DNA of 36,446 nt from assembly GCA_021775495.1 (NCBI GenBank), contig JAJFHT010000422.1:1-36446 (forward strand), written 5' to 3'. Each line of letters starts with the position of its first letter. Within the stretch, counting starts at the first letter, position 1. Under the pieces are notes generated by a model. That model saw only the letters and a program-made list of their open reading frames with translations. It ran no database searches and was not told where the DNA came from. Positions 26,126-33,334 of this stretch are shown piece after piece. This stretch comes from Hyphomicrobiales bacterium (GTDB lineage: Bacteria; Pseudomonadota; Alphaproteobacteria; Rhizobiales; Rhizobiaceae). The position numbers and the translations under genes were made by a program.

Positions 26126-27328
26126 ATGAGCGACAACAAGGATCGGGTTTTGATCGTGGGCGCCGGGCCAGTCGGTCTGGTCGCGGCGGCATCGCTGCTT
26201 TCGGAAGGAATACCGGTCACACTGCTGGAGGCAACGGCTGACCTGGCCGCGGATCTGCGGGCGTCGACCTTTCACCCGCCGACGCTCGATATCCTCGAGC
26301 GATTGGGACTGGCAGACAAACTCATCGAACAAGGCCTGATTTGCCCCTATTGGCAGTTTCGGGATCGCAAAAAAGGGGTTGTTGCAACATTCGACCTCGG
26401 TCTGCTCAAAGACGAGACGGCGCATCCTTACCGGCTTCAGTGTGAGCAATGGAAACTTACCGAATCTGCGCGCGAGCTGGTCGACAATCACGCCGATGGC
26501 ACGTTGATCACAAATTTTACCGCTGAAAGTGTGTCCCAGGACGATAACAGTGTCAGTGTGGTTGGCATGCATCCCGACGGTGTTCACGAAGAGTTCCGGG
26601 GCCGGTTTCTGATCGGAGCGGATGGCGCGAAGTCGGTTGTTCGCAAAACGTTGGGAACGAATTTCGAAGGCATGACAATTCCGGAAATCTTCCTCTCGCT
26701 TTCAACCCATTTTCGCTATGACGAGGCGATCCCCGACCTAGCCAACATCGCCTATGTATCGGATCCGGAAGAATGGCTGGTGCTACTGCGAACGCCGAGC
26801 CTGTGGCGTGTCCTGTTGCCGACAAGCGCTGCGGACACCGAAGAGACGATCATGGATCCGGCCAATGTGGAAGCGCGCCTGCAGGCTGTTTTGCCGTCGC
26901 AGGAACCCTACAAGGTTGTTCACAAGACGGCCTACAGGGTTCATGAACGGGTGTCCGACCGTTATGTGCAGGGCCGAATATTTCTGGCAGGGGATGCCGC
27001 CCATCTGAACAATCCGCTTGGCGGCATGGGGATGAATGGCGGTATTCACGATGCGGTCAATCTTGTCAGCAAACTCGCCCGGGTATGGCATGGCGCGCCG
27101 CTGGACCAGATGGGCCGTTATGAACGTCAGCGGCGCAAAGTGGCGATCGAGACGGTGCAGGCGCAGGCGTTGCGAAACCGGAAAATTCTCAACGAGACCG
27201 ACCCGCAGAAGCGACAGGCATTCTACGATGATCTGCGTGCCACGGCAGACGACCCGGTCCGGCACAAGGAATACGTTATGCGTTCGTCGATGATACAGTC
27301 TTTGCGCGAACTCGAAACGGTCGAGTAG
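26126..27328 (+). CDS. FAD-dependent aromatic-type monooxygenase (PHBH family)
   Basis: This 400-residue class A flavoprotein hydroxylase has all three fingerprints: the dinucleotide motif VGAGPVGL (11-18), the DG motif IGADGAKSVVRKTLG (about 163-177) and the GD motif IFLAGDAAHLNNPLGGMGMN (285-304). There is no C-terminal thioredoxin-like extension, so it is of the short type that includes p-hydroxybenzoate, 6-hydroxynicotinate, urate (HpxO) and pyridine-ring monooxygenases. The open frame begins at a TTG at 26057, but ATG 26126 follows GAAGGA and starts just before the first strand. It is the first gene of a unit with a maleate-isomerase-fold protein and a GntR regulator, with the proposed operator upstream. 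It probably catalyses the NAD(P)H-dependent ring hydroxylation step of the pathway. Confidence 0.9.
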   Translation: MSDNKDRVLIVGAGPVGLVAAASLLSEGIPVTLLEATADLAADLRASTFHPPTLDILERLGLADKLIEQGLICPYWQFRDRKKGVVATFDLGLLKDETAHPYRLQCEQWKLTESARELVDNHADGTLITNFTAESVSQDDNSVSVVGMHPDGVHEEFRGRFLIGADGAKSVVRKTLGTNFEGMTIPEIFLSLSTHFRYDEAIPDLANIAYVSDPEEWLVLLRTPSLWRVLLPTSAADTEETIMDPANVEARLQAVLPSQEPYKVVHKTAYRVHERVSDRYVQGRIFLAGDAAHLNNPLGGMGMNGGIHDAVNLVSKLARVWHGAPLDQMGRYERQRRKVAIETVQAQALRNRKILNETDPQKRQAFYDDLRATADDPVRHKEYVMRSSMIQSLRELETVE

Positions 27329-27339
27329 GGAAGGGAGCC

Positions 27340-28086
27340 ATGACTGACAGTCTCGGTCATCGCATGAAATTCGGTGTCATAGCACCATCAACGAATACAT
27401 CGGTTCAGCCAGAGTTCGATTCCATGCGGCCGCATGGCGTGACCAATCATTTTTCGCGCATCCACATCCCGGACAACCCGATCAGAAATGATGAGGATTT
27501 CAAGCAGCTGATGGTCGATATTCGCGCCGAACTCATGGAATCGGTCGACCGGGTCATGACTTGTTCCCCGGGCGCGCTCATCATGGGCATGTCGGCGGAA
27601 ACGTTCTGGGACGGCCTCGACGGTTCGGTCCAGCTTCAAAAGCGTGTCGAAAAACGGGCTGGCGTAGGGGTGACCATGGGATCAGATGCCTGTCAGGCAG
27701 CGTTGCGTTGCTATGGGCAGATCAAGCGCATTGCGGTCATCACCCCATATATGCCTGTCGGGGATGATCAGGTGAAGCGGTTTTTTTCTGATTGCGGATA
27801 CGAGGTGCGTCGGCTCAAAGGCCTGAAATGTGCCGGCCCTCAGCTGATCGCCCATGTTGGTGAACGGGAACTGCGTGACAGTCTGATCGAACTGGATGGC
27901 CCCGACATAGAGGCGATCGTGCAGGTTGGAACAAATCTGGCGATGGCACGCCTGGCGGGAATTGCGGAGTTCTGGCTGGACAAGCCGGTCATTGCAATCA
28001 ATACGGCGACCTATTGGTGGGCGCTGCGGCAAAACGGAATCAACGACAAGATTGCGGGATATGGTTCCCTGTTGATGGAGCATTGA
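27340..28086 (+). CDS. Maleate isomerase / arylmalonate decarboxylase-fold protein lacking both catalytic cysteines (paralogue 1)
   Basis: This 248-residue member of the Asp/Glu racemase superfamily has the N-terminal motif VIAPSTNTSVQPE characteristic of maleate cis-trans isomerases. Known maleate isomerases use two cysteines and arylmalonate decarboxylase one. At the first position this protein has MGMSAETFWDG, with Ser/Ala instead of Cys (about 85). At the second it has VQVGTNL, with Gly 197 instead of Cys. Other cysteines, Cys 118 (GSDACQAAL) and Cys 164 (GLKCAGP), are kept in the paralogue at 30920. The reaction may thus be a different one, or Cys 118 may do the chemistry. It lies 11 bases after the monooxygenase gene, with a good GGGAGCC site. 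Confidence 0.82.
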   Translation: MTDSLGHRMKFGVIAPSTNTSVQPEFDSMRPHGVTNHFSRIHIPDNPIRNDEDFKQLMVDIRAELMESVDRVMTCSPGALIMGMSAETFWDGLDGSVQLQKRVEKRAGVGVTMGSDACQAALRCYGQIKRIAVITPYMPVGDDQVKRFFSDCGYEVRRLKGLKCAGPQLIAHVGERELRDSLIELDGPDIEAIVQVGTNLAMARLAGIAEFWLDKPVIAINTATYWWALRQNGINDKIAGYGSLLMEH

Positions 28087-28156
28087 TGCTTAACCGGATG
28101 AAATCAAACGGGAATTCGGACTGTCGTGGTACGAATTATGCAATAGTGATTTTGAT

Positions 28157-28909
28157 ATGATACCCGAGAGACGGCTAAAAAAAGCTCCAAGATATCTCGA
28201 AATTCTTGAAATCGTCCGTGCTCGAATCCAAAGCGGCATGTACGGGGTGGGTGACAGGTTACCGAGCGAGGCCAAATTTTGCAGCGAGTTTGCGGCAAGC
28301 CGTTTCACCGTTCGCGAAGCATTGCGGCGGCTGCAGGCTGAAGGGCTGGTCGAGCGTAACCAGGGCGCCGGAAGCAGGGTCGTGCGTAATTCGTCGTCCG
28401 GCGTGTTCGTTCAAAGCCACCGGTCAGTATCTGAACTCGTCCAGTTTTCTCTGGATACCCATTATTCCTTCATCGAAAGCGAAGAGACTGTCCTCGACGA
28501 AACCGTTGCTCCACTGGTTGGTGGCAGCGCCGGCGAATCCTGGTGTGTGGTCAGGGGGTTGCGTTCCACCGAACCAAATCGCGAGCCGCTTTGTCTGATC
28601 GAAAGCTATGTTCCGGCGCGTTTTTCACAATTCGTGCCGAAACTTGCCCAGACACAGGGGCCGCTTTATTCTGTGCTTGAACAGGAAACGGGCGAGCGGA
28701 TCACTGCCGCGACCCAATCGGCTCAGGCGCTGCAGATGCCGGATCATATTGCCGCGGCCATGTCGGTTCCGAAAAGCAGTATCTCGCTTCGGCTGATGAG
28801 GCGCTATCAAAGCGCAATCGGTACTGTGATCGCCTCGTTCAACTGGCACCTTGGCGGTGACCGTTTCATTCACCGCACCAATCTGTCACTGCGGGAAGTC
28901 GACAATTGA
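28157..28909 (+). CDS. GntR family regulator, HutC subfamily (UTRA domain); probable regulator of the catabolic locus
   Basis: This 250-residue protein has an N-terminal winged helix at about 12-80: YLEILEIVRARIQSGMYGVG, RLPSEAKFCSEFAASRFTV, then REALRRLQAEGLVERNQGAGS. The C-terminal UTRA ligand-binding domain spans about 95-245 (VRGLRSTEPNREPLCLIESY, then LYSVLEQETGERITAATQS, then LRLMRRYQSAIGTVIASFNW). It is the third gene on the strand, 70 bases after the isomerase-fold gene, so it may be read from the monooxygenase promoter and control itself. Three copies of a 12-bp palindrome in the two divergent regions of the locus are its likely targets. The inducer is probably the substrate or a pathway intermediate. 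Confidence 0.9.
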   Translation: MIPERRLKKAPRYLEILEIVRARIQSGMYGVGDRLPSEAKFCSEFAASRFTVREALRRLQAEGLVERNQGAGSRVVRNSSSGVFVQSHRSVSELVQFSLDTHYSFIESEETVLDETVAPLVGGSAGESWCVVRGLRSTEPNREPLCLIESYVPARFSQFVPKLAQTQGPLYSVLEQETGERITAATQSAQALQMPDHIAAAMSVPKSSISLRLMRRYQSAIGTVIASFNWHLGGDRFIHRTNLSLREVDN

Positions 28910-28927
28910 TCACCGGGCGTCGCGCCG

Positions 28928-29830
28928 TCAGATATGACTGGTGTGGTTCTGCAGATACCACTCTGCGATCTCCTCCCGGGTGGCGAACCAGACATCATCA
29001 AACTGGCGTACATAGTCCAGGAACATGGTCAGTGCCCGTATGCGGAACGGTTGACCGATAACGTGCGGGTGAAGTCCTATGTTCATGTGCCGCCCGCTTT
29101 TGGCACTCTCCTTGTAAAGCTGATCGAACTGTTCGCGAAACACGGCAAATCCGCCATCCACGTCCTTGCCCTGGCGCATGAAAACCGTGAAATCATTGAC
29201 TTCGGACGTGTACGGGATCGACACTATGGGTTTGCCCGACCGGGTCCGTACCAGATAGGGCTGGTCGTCGTTCAGCAGGTCGCACGTGAAGATCAAACCT
29301 TCTTCTGCGATGATGTCCGGCGTAATAGGCGTGCATCTCAATGAAGACGAAAGCCAGCCCTTGGCGTCGCGACCCACGGTCTCCCGGTAGACACGCAACG
29401 TCTCGCGGATGACGCGGCGCTCTTCCTCTTCATTGTCCTGGAAATCGGTGAGCAACTCGGATTGCTCATAATTGTGGGCGACGATCTCATAACCCTTTTT
29501 GACGGCATGATCGATGACAGCACGTCGTTCGAGGCCCATTTTTGCATTCATCGTGCAGGAGGTCGGGACACCGGCTTCTTCGAATGCCTCGAACATGCGC
29601 CAGACACCAACGCGCTGTCCGTACTCACGCCAGGTGTAGTTGGGATTGTCATAGATGCGTCCGGCAAGTGTACCGCCGACGATGCCGGGGCCACCGGGAT
29701 AGATGACCTGGTCTGTGTCCTTTACCGCGTCCCAATATTCAAAATTGGTGGTCAGAATCAGCGCCATGCGCTTTCCGTCCGGCCAGCACAATGGCTTGCG
29801 TTCGGGCATCGGTACAAAATCATATTCCAT
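28928..29830 (-). CDS. Polysaccharide deacetylase-fold protein, PuuE (allantoinase)-like group
   Basis: This 300-residue cytoplasmic NodB-fold protein has no signal peptide. Its marks, LILTTNFEYWD near residue 25 and LLNDDQPYLVRTRSGKPIVS followed by IPYTSEVNDF, belong to the PuuE-like branch, whose best-known member hydrolyses allantoin, rather than to peptidoglycan or chitin deacetylases. The usual metal motif His-x3-His is not kept: the matching segment reads VAHNYEQSELL (His 119, no second His). ATG 29830 is chosen because the longer frame would run into the lyase gene; it lies 11 bases after that stop. Expected role: hydrolysis of a C-N bond, possibly in a cyclic amide or ureide. It converges on the GntR gene. 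Confidence 0.82.
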   Translation of the reverse strand: MEYDFVPMPERKPLCWPDGKRMALILTTNFEYWDAVKDTDQVIYPGGPGIVGGTLAGRIYDNPNYTWREYGQRVGVWRMFEAFEEAGVPTSCTMNAKMGLERRAVIDHAVKKGYEIVAHNYEQSELLTDFQDNEEEERRVIRETLRVYRETVGRDAKGWLSSSLRCTPITPDIIAEEGLIFTCDLLNDDQPYLVRTRSGKPIVSIPYTSEVNDFTVFMRQGKDVDGGFAVFREQFDQLYKESAKSGRHMNIGLHPHVIGQPFRIRALTMFLDYVRQFDDVWFATREEIAEWYLQNHTSHI

Positions 29831-29841
29831 GATTGCAGACC

Positions 29842-30717
29842 CTATTCCGCTGGGTTGGAGTCTCGGGCGGTCCAACGCCGGTCAAAATCCCAAATGTCTT
29901 CGAAACCGACAACGCGGCAAAATTCGTCGAAATCGTGGAGCGGCGATGCTGTGACATTTCCTGTGTCGAGAAGTTCGGCATAGGCATTTTGAAGCGCCTG
30001 ACCAGCTGCCAGAAATCCGAGGCCCGGATGAATGGCGATTGAATACCCGATTTCCGCCAGTCGGTTGACCGGCAGCACCGGCGTCCGGCCACCGGAAACC
30101 ATATTTGCAATCAGCGGTTTATCGCAGTGGCGTGCGATCTCTACCAGTTCCGCTTCGCTTTCCGGAGATTCCACGAAAATCACATCAGCGCCCGCTTCGG
30201 CATACATGTCCGCCCGCCGCAACGCTTCATCAAGTCCAAGCGCCGTCCGGCTGTCAGTGCGCGCGATGATCAGAAAATCGGCGCTGGATCGACTGTCATT
30301 GGCCACCTTGATCTTGTTCACCATATCTTCGGCGGGAATGACTTTTCGACCGAGGGTGTGCCCGCATTTTTTGGGAAATTCCTGGTCTTCTATCTGGATG
30401 GCACTGACGCCGGCAGCTTCGTAGCCACGTACCGTGTGGCGCACGTTCAAGAGACCGCCATAGCCGGTGTCACCATCGGCGATCACGGGTGTGGACGTGC
30501 CACTGACAATCTGCGTCACCCGCGACACCATATCGGAATAGGTTGCAAGTCCGGCATCCGGCAGACCCAGATGGGAGGCGGAAACACCGTATCCGGTCAT
30601 ATAAAGCGCTGTGAAGCCCAATCGATTGGCGATCAATGCCGAGATCATGTCGTACACACCTGGCGCAAGCACGAATTCACGTGCTTCGATTGCGTGCCGT
30701 AAACGTGGGTCTGCCAT
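29842..30717 (-). CDS. Isocitrate lyase / PEP mutase family lyase
   Basis: This 291-residue TIM-barrel protein of the ICL/PEPM superfamily has the metal-binding segment PVIADGDTGYGG (Asp 81, Asp 83) and IQIEDQEFPKKCGH, where KKCGH (116-120) is the catalytic loop of isocitrate, methylisocitrate and dimethylmalate lyases. This loop points to carbon-carbon lyase activity rather than phosphonate chemistry or oxaloacetate decarboxylation. A product of pyruvate, glyoxylate or succinate is expected. The open frame extends upstream to 30870, but MADPRLRHAIEAREFVLAPG at 30717 is the normal start. It is the first gene of a two-gene minus-strand unit with the deacetylase-fold protein; two proposed GntR operators lie 43 and 94 bases upstream. 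Confidence 0.88.
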   Translation of the reverse strand: MADPRLRHAIEAREFVLAPGVYDMISALIANRLGFTALYMTGYGVSASHLGLPDAGLATYSDMVSRVTQIVSGTSTPVIADGDTGYGGLLNVRHTVRGYEAAGVSAIQIEDQEFPKKCGHTLGRKVIPAEDMVNKIKVANDSRSSADFLIIARTDSRTALGLDEALRRADMYAEAGADVIFVESPESEAELVEIARHCDKPLIANMVSGGRTPVLPVNRLAEIGYSIAIHPGLGFLAAGQALQNAYAELLDTGNVTASPLHDFDEFCRVVGFEDIWDFDRRWTARDSNPAE

Positions 30718-30759
30718 GGCTGAATTACGGTTTCCAGAGTGAAAATCGATCGTCCAATG

Positions 30760-30771
30760 TTGTCCAGACAA
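30760..30771. promoter_or_regulatory. Proposed GntR operator (site 2)
   Basis: TTGTCCAGACAA lies 43 bp upstream of the lyase start codon, in the divergent region shared with isomerase-fold paralogue 2. It is identical to sites 1 and 3. Confidence 0.65.
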
Positions 30772-30810
30772 GTACATTGATGTGCTATCTCGGTCAAGCA
30801 GATCGGCAAT

Positions 30811-30822
30811 TTGTCCAGACAA
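30811..30822. promoter_or_regulatory. Proposed GntR operator (site 3)
   Basis: TTGTCCAGACAA lies 51 bp from site 2, close to five helical turns, so two dimers could sit on the same DNA face and cooperate. It is 97 bp upstream of isomerase-fold paralogue 2. The four bases following (GTGA here, GTAC at site 2) begin GT at both sites, while site 1 is followed by AT. Confidence 0.65.
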
Positions 30823-30919
30823 GTGATTGACTGTCAGACGTCCGCGCGTTCTGATGCCCGTTGGGTTCATCAGTAGTGGTTATGATGCTGTTGTCCCGGT
30901 CAGTTTACGGAGGAATAAA

Positions 30920-31666
30920 ATGTCAAAGGATGCTCTCGGTTGGCGCTGCAAATTTGCTGTTGTGGCTCCTTCGACCAACACCATTGTTCAACCGGATATG
31001 GATAATCTGCGTGTCGAGGGGGTGACCAATCATTTTGGCCGGATCTATGTGCCGAACATGAAGGTACGCAATGACGAGGAGTTCGTTGCGCTCGTTGAGG
31101 CGATTGGCTCAACTCTCTATGAGTGTGTCGATCGCTGCATGACATGCCAACCGGACTATCTGGTCATGGGAATGTCGGCTCTCATGTTCTGGGATGGACG
31201 GGATGCTTCTGAAAAGCGCATGCAGGATCTGGCCGACCATTGTGGCGTGAGAGTATCTGCCGGTTCGTTTGCCTGCGAAGCCGCGCTGAACCTGACCAAC
31301 TCAAAGCGCATCGCGGTGATCTCTCCCTATTTTCCTGTTTCCGACAAGAACGTCACCCGTTTCTTCCAGGATTGCGGTTTTGATGTCGTGAAGTTTCGCG
31401 GCCTGAAATGTGCCAGCCCGGTTGCCATCGCTGAGGTGCAGGCAGACGAATTGCGCAAGCATGTTCTGGAGATGGACGACGACGGTATCGATGCGTTCGT
31501 TCAAGTCGGCACAAACCTGTCCATGGTCGGATTGTGCCTTGAAATGGAAGACAAGCTGGGCAAGCCGTTTGTCGCGATCAATTCAGCCACCTATTGGCAC
31601 GCATTGCGTGCAATGGGCATAATGGATCAGTTCTCCGGACACGGCCCGCTTTTCAAAAATCACTGA
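30920..31666 (+). CDS. Maleate isomerase / arylmalonate decarboxylase-fold protein lacking both catalytic cysteines (paralogue 2)
   Basis: This 248-residue protein, exactly the length of the paralogue at 27340, shares with it VVAPSTNT, the segment from VTNHF through GRIYVPN, MTCQPDYLVMGMSALMFWDG, ACEAAL, RGLKCASP, VQVGTNL and NSATYWHALR. The first family cysteine is again Ser/Ala and the second is Gly 197, so the loss is shared and ancient in this branch. Cys 119 and Cys 164 match Cys 118 and Cys 164 of paralogue 1. ATG 30920 has a strong GGAGGAAT site; the longer open frame from 30827 would run into the operator region. It is a single-gene unit with two proposed GntR operators upstream, and converges on the amidohydrolase gene. 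Confidence 0.82.
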   Translation: MSKDALGWRCKFAVVAPSTNTIVQPDMDNLRVEGVTNHFGRIYVPNMKVRNDEEFVALVEAIGSTLYECVDRCMTCQPDYLVMGMSALMFWDGRDASEKRMQDLADHCGVRVSAGSFACEAALNLTNSKRIAVISPYFPVSDKNVTRFFQDCGFDVVKFRGLKCASPVAIAEVQADELRKHVLEMDDDGIDAFVQVGTNLSMVGLCLEMEDKLGKPFVAINSATYWHALRAMGIMDQFSGHGPLFKNH

Positions 31667-31679
31667 AAAACGCTGCAGG

Positions 31680-32324
31680 TCATGCGGTTATTTCAATCAG
31701 GTACTTCTTTGCATCGATCAGGTCGATGACATCTGCATATTTTGCGCTCATGTCGAAGAGATTGGCCTCGTGAGGGCCGTCAGCCCGGTCGCCGACAGCT
31801 TCCCTAACCACCAGCGTGATGAAACCATGAGACATGGAGTCGACACATGAAGCGCGTACGCAGCCGGATGTTGTGACACCTGTCAGCAGTACCGTGTCGA
31901 CTTTCAGCGCGGTCAGCGTTGCGGCCAGACTGGTGCCGAAAAAAGCGCTCGGATATTGTTTTGTGATGAGGATCTCGTTGTCCAGAGGCTGCAGGCCGCC
32001 GGCAAGGTCCCCCAAAGGGTTGCCGTTTTCGAAAACCGATAGCGGCGGGGTCTTGCGGTAAAAAACACCTCCGTCGCAACCGCCCTTGCGATAGCGAACT
32101 TCGGTGAACACGACAGGAATCCTGACCTGTCTTGCAACCTTAAGAAGGTCTTTTGCTGCATCCAGGGCAGTTTGACATCCTTCCGCTCCGAACAGGGGAG
32201 AGTCCGGATCGTAATAGGCTTGGGCGAAATCAACCAGGACCAGGGCCGGTTTGCTGCCCCATTGCTGCTGGCTGTGGTATCCGGCTCTGGAATAATTGGC
32301 TTCAAGTGTCTCGGCTTCGGTCAT
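31680..32324 (-). CDS. Isochorismatase-fold amidohydrolase (N-carbamoylsarcosine amidase / maleamate amidase type)
   Basis: This 214-residue cysteine hydrolase has the full triad: Asp 32 (LVLVDFAQAYYD), Lys 122 (ITKQYPSAFFGT) and Cys 155 (LTGVTTSGCVRASC), with a cis-peptide Val-Thr-Thr as in N-carbamoylsarcosine amidase and the maleamate amidase NicF. It most likely releases ammonia, or ammonia and carbon dioxide, from a linear amide or carbamoyl compound. The open frame starts at 32372; ATG 32324 is preferred because GGGAG precedes it by about ten bases and the next residues (MTEAETLEANYSRAGY) are typical of the group. It lies at the right end of the locus, with no copy of the 12-bp operator in the 131 bp upstream, so its control may differ. 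Confidence 0.87.
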   Translation of the reverse strand: MTEAETLEANYSRAGYHSQQQWGSKPALVLVDFAQAYYDPDSPLFGAEGCQTALDAAKDLLKVARQVRIPVVFTEVRYRKGGCDGGVFYRKTPPLSVFENGNPLGDLAGGLQPLDNEILITKQYPSAFFGTSLAATLTALKVDTVLLTGVTTSGCVRASCVDSMSHGFITLVVREAVGDRADGPHEANLFDMSAKYADVIDLIDAKKYLIEITA

Positions 32325-32455
32325 AATTCGGGCTCCCATGAACTGATATTCCTGCCGTTGCCTCGATCGCACGAGCGGCAGAATTGGATCACCCGTGACA
32401 TTGACAGCGTAGTTATCTCAGCCGCGGCCTGTCAATTTCGCCAAATACGCGCAGA

Positions 32456-33133
32456 TCAGGCGATGCCAATCAATTCATCGGCCATCGCGGTGGTAAGTTC
32501 ATCAAAGTGAGAAATGATCCTGGTCGGACCGTAGGTTTGCACGTGTTTGTCCGAGTAGCCGAAATCAACCGCGACAACAGGAACGTTGGCGGCCAGGCCG
32601 GTATTGATATCGGTGGAAGAATCGCCGACCAGAACAGAACGTTTCGGATCGCCGCCGACCAGCCGGATGGTTTCGGTCAGATGCCGGGGATCGGGTTTTC
32701 GGAACGTGAAGGTATCGGCTCCGACGATCGCGGCAAAATGCTGGTTCAGTTGAAGCGCTCCAATCAGATTGGTCGCCAGGCTTTCAAGTTTGTTCGTGCA
32801 GATTGCCAGAACATATCCGGCTTCCTGAAAGCGTGAAATCGTGTCCAGCACCCCATCGAAGGGGCGGGATTTTCCGGGCATGTTGCCGGCGTAATGTTTG
32901 AGAAAAACACCGAACAATTCATCCAGAAGTGAATCGGAGAGTGGTTTGTTTTGTGCCTCGAATGCTCGCTCGATCATGACCCGGGCACCGTGTCCTACAA
33001 ATCCGCGCAAACGCGAAGGGTCGGCCTGTTCGATACCGGCGATGTTCAGACTGTGATTCAAGCTGTCGAGAAGATCGGGGGCAGTATCGATCAATGTGCC
33101 GTCGAGATCAAAGATCAGGGTCTTGTTTGTCAT
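32456..33133 (-). CDS. gph: Phosphoglycolate phosphatase (HAD family)
   Basis: This 225-residue HAD hydrolase has motif I FDLDGTLIDT (about 8-17), motif II in ICTNK, the motif III lysine in FRKPDP and motif IV SVLVGDSSTDINTG. An alpha-helical cap domain lies between motifs I and II (SLNHSLNIAGIEQ, then RGFVGHGARVMIERAF). Gph clears 2-phosphoglycolate, formed for example in DNA repair. A TTG at 33136 precedes the ATG at 33133; the ATG is chosen. It is divergent from rpiA, an order I recall as common in Hyphomicrobiales, and so marks the return from the catabolic locus to conserved chromosomal genes. Confidence 0.88.
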   Translation of the reverse strand: MTNKTLIFDLDGTLIDTAPDLLDSLNHSLNIAGIEQADPSRLRGFVGHGARVMIERAFEAQNKPLSDSLLDELFGVFLKHYAGNMPGKSRPFDGVLDTISRFQEAGYVLAICTNKLESLATNLIGALQLNQHFAAIVGADTFTFRKPDPRHLTETIRLVGGDPKRSVLVGDSSTDINTGLAANVPVVAVDFGYSDKHVQTYGPTRIISHFDELTTAMADELIGIA

Positions 33134-33282
33134 CAATGTCGCCGTTTGAGTTAGCGTTTTTCACGCAGGAAAGGATATCCGCCGCAGAAGGTGAGGTGTG
33201 GTTCCAACATCAAATGTCCGCAAAATACACATCGGATGCAGGGCCATAACCTCACGCCCGCCAGTCCGCAAGGCTTTGACGC

Positions 33283-33314
33283 GACCGGCAAAAGTGTTAG
33301 AGCGCTTGCCGGTC
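33283..33314. promoter_or_regulatory. Perfect 9-bp dyad just upstream of rpiA
   Basis: GACCGGCAA (33283-33291) and TTGCCGGTC (33306-33314) are exact reverse complements with a 14-base spacer, ending 20 bases before the rpiA ATG. The arm centres are 23 bp apart, about two helical turns, as in many operators; alternatively it forms a GC-rich hairpin in the rpiA leader. No T run follows, so it is not a usual intrinsic terminator. Confidence 0.5.
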
Positions 33315-33334
33315 ACATCCGATGTTGGTGATTT

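Noticed and set aside
26000-32368. The 12-mer GTTGCCTCGATC shared by the region upstream of livH (26000-26011) and upstream of the isochorismatase-fold gene (32357-32368)
   Set aside because: It is not palindromic, and tens of 12-mer repeats are expected by chance in a window of this size.
33204-33328. Imperfect inverted pair CCAACATCAAATG / CATCCGATGTTGG flanking the gph-rpiA intergenic region
   Set aside because: Two mismatches in 13 and a spacing of about 100 bp make chance a sufficient explanation.
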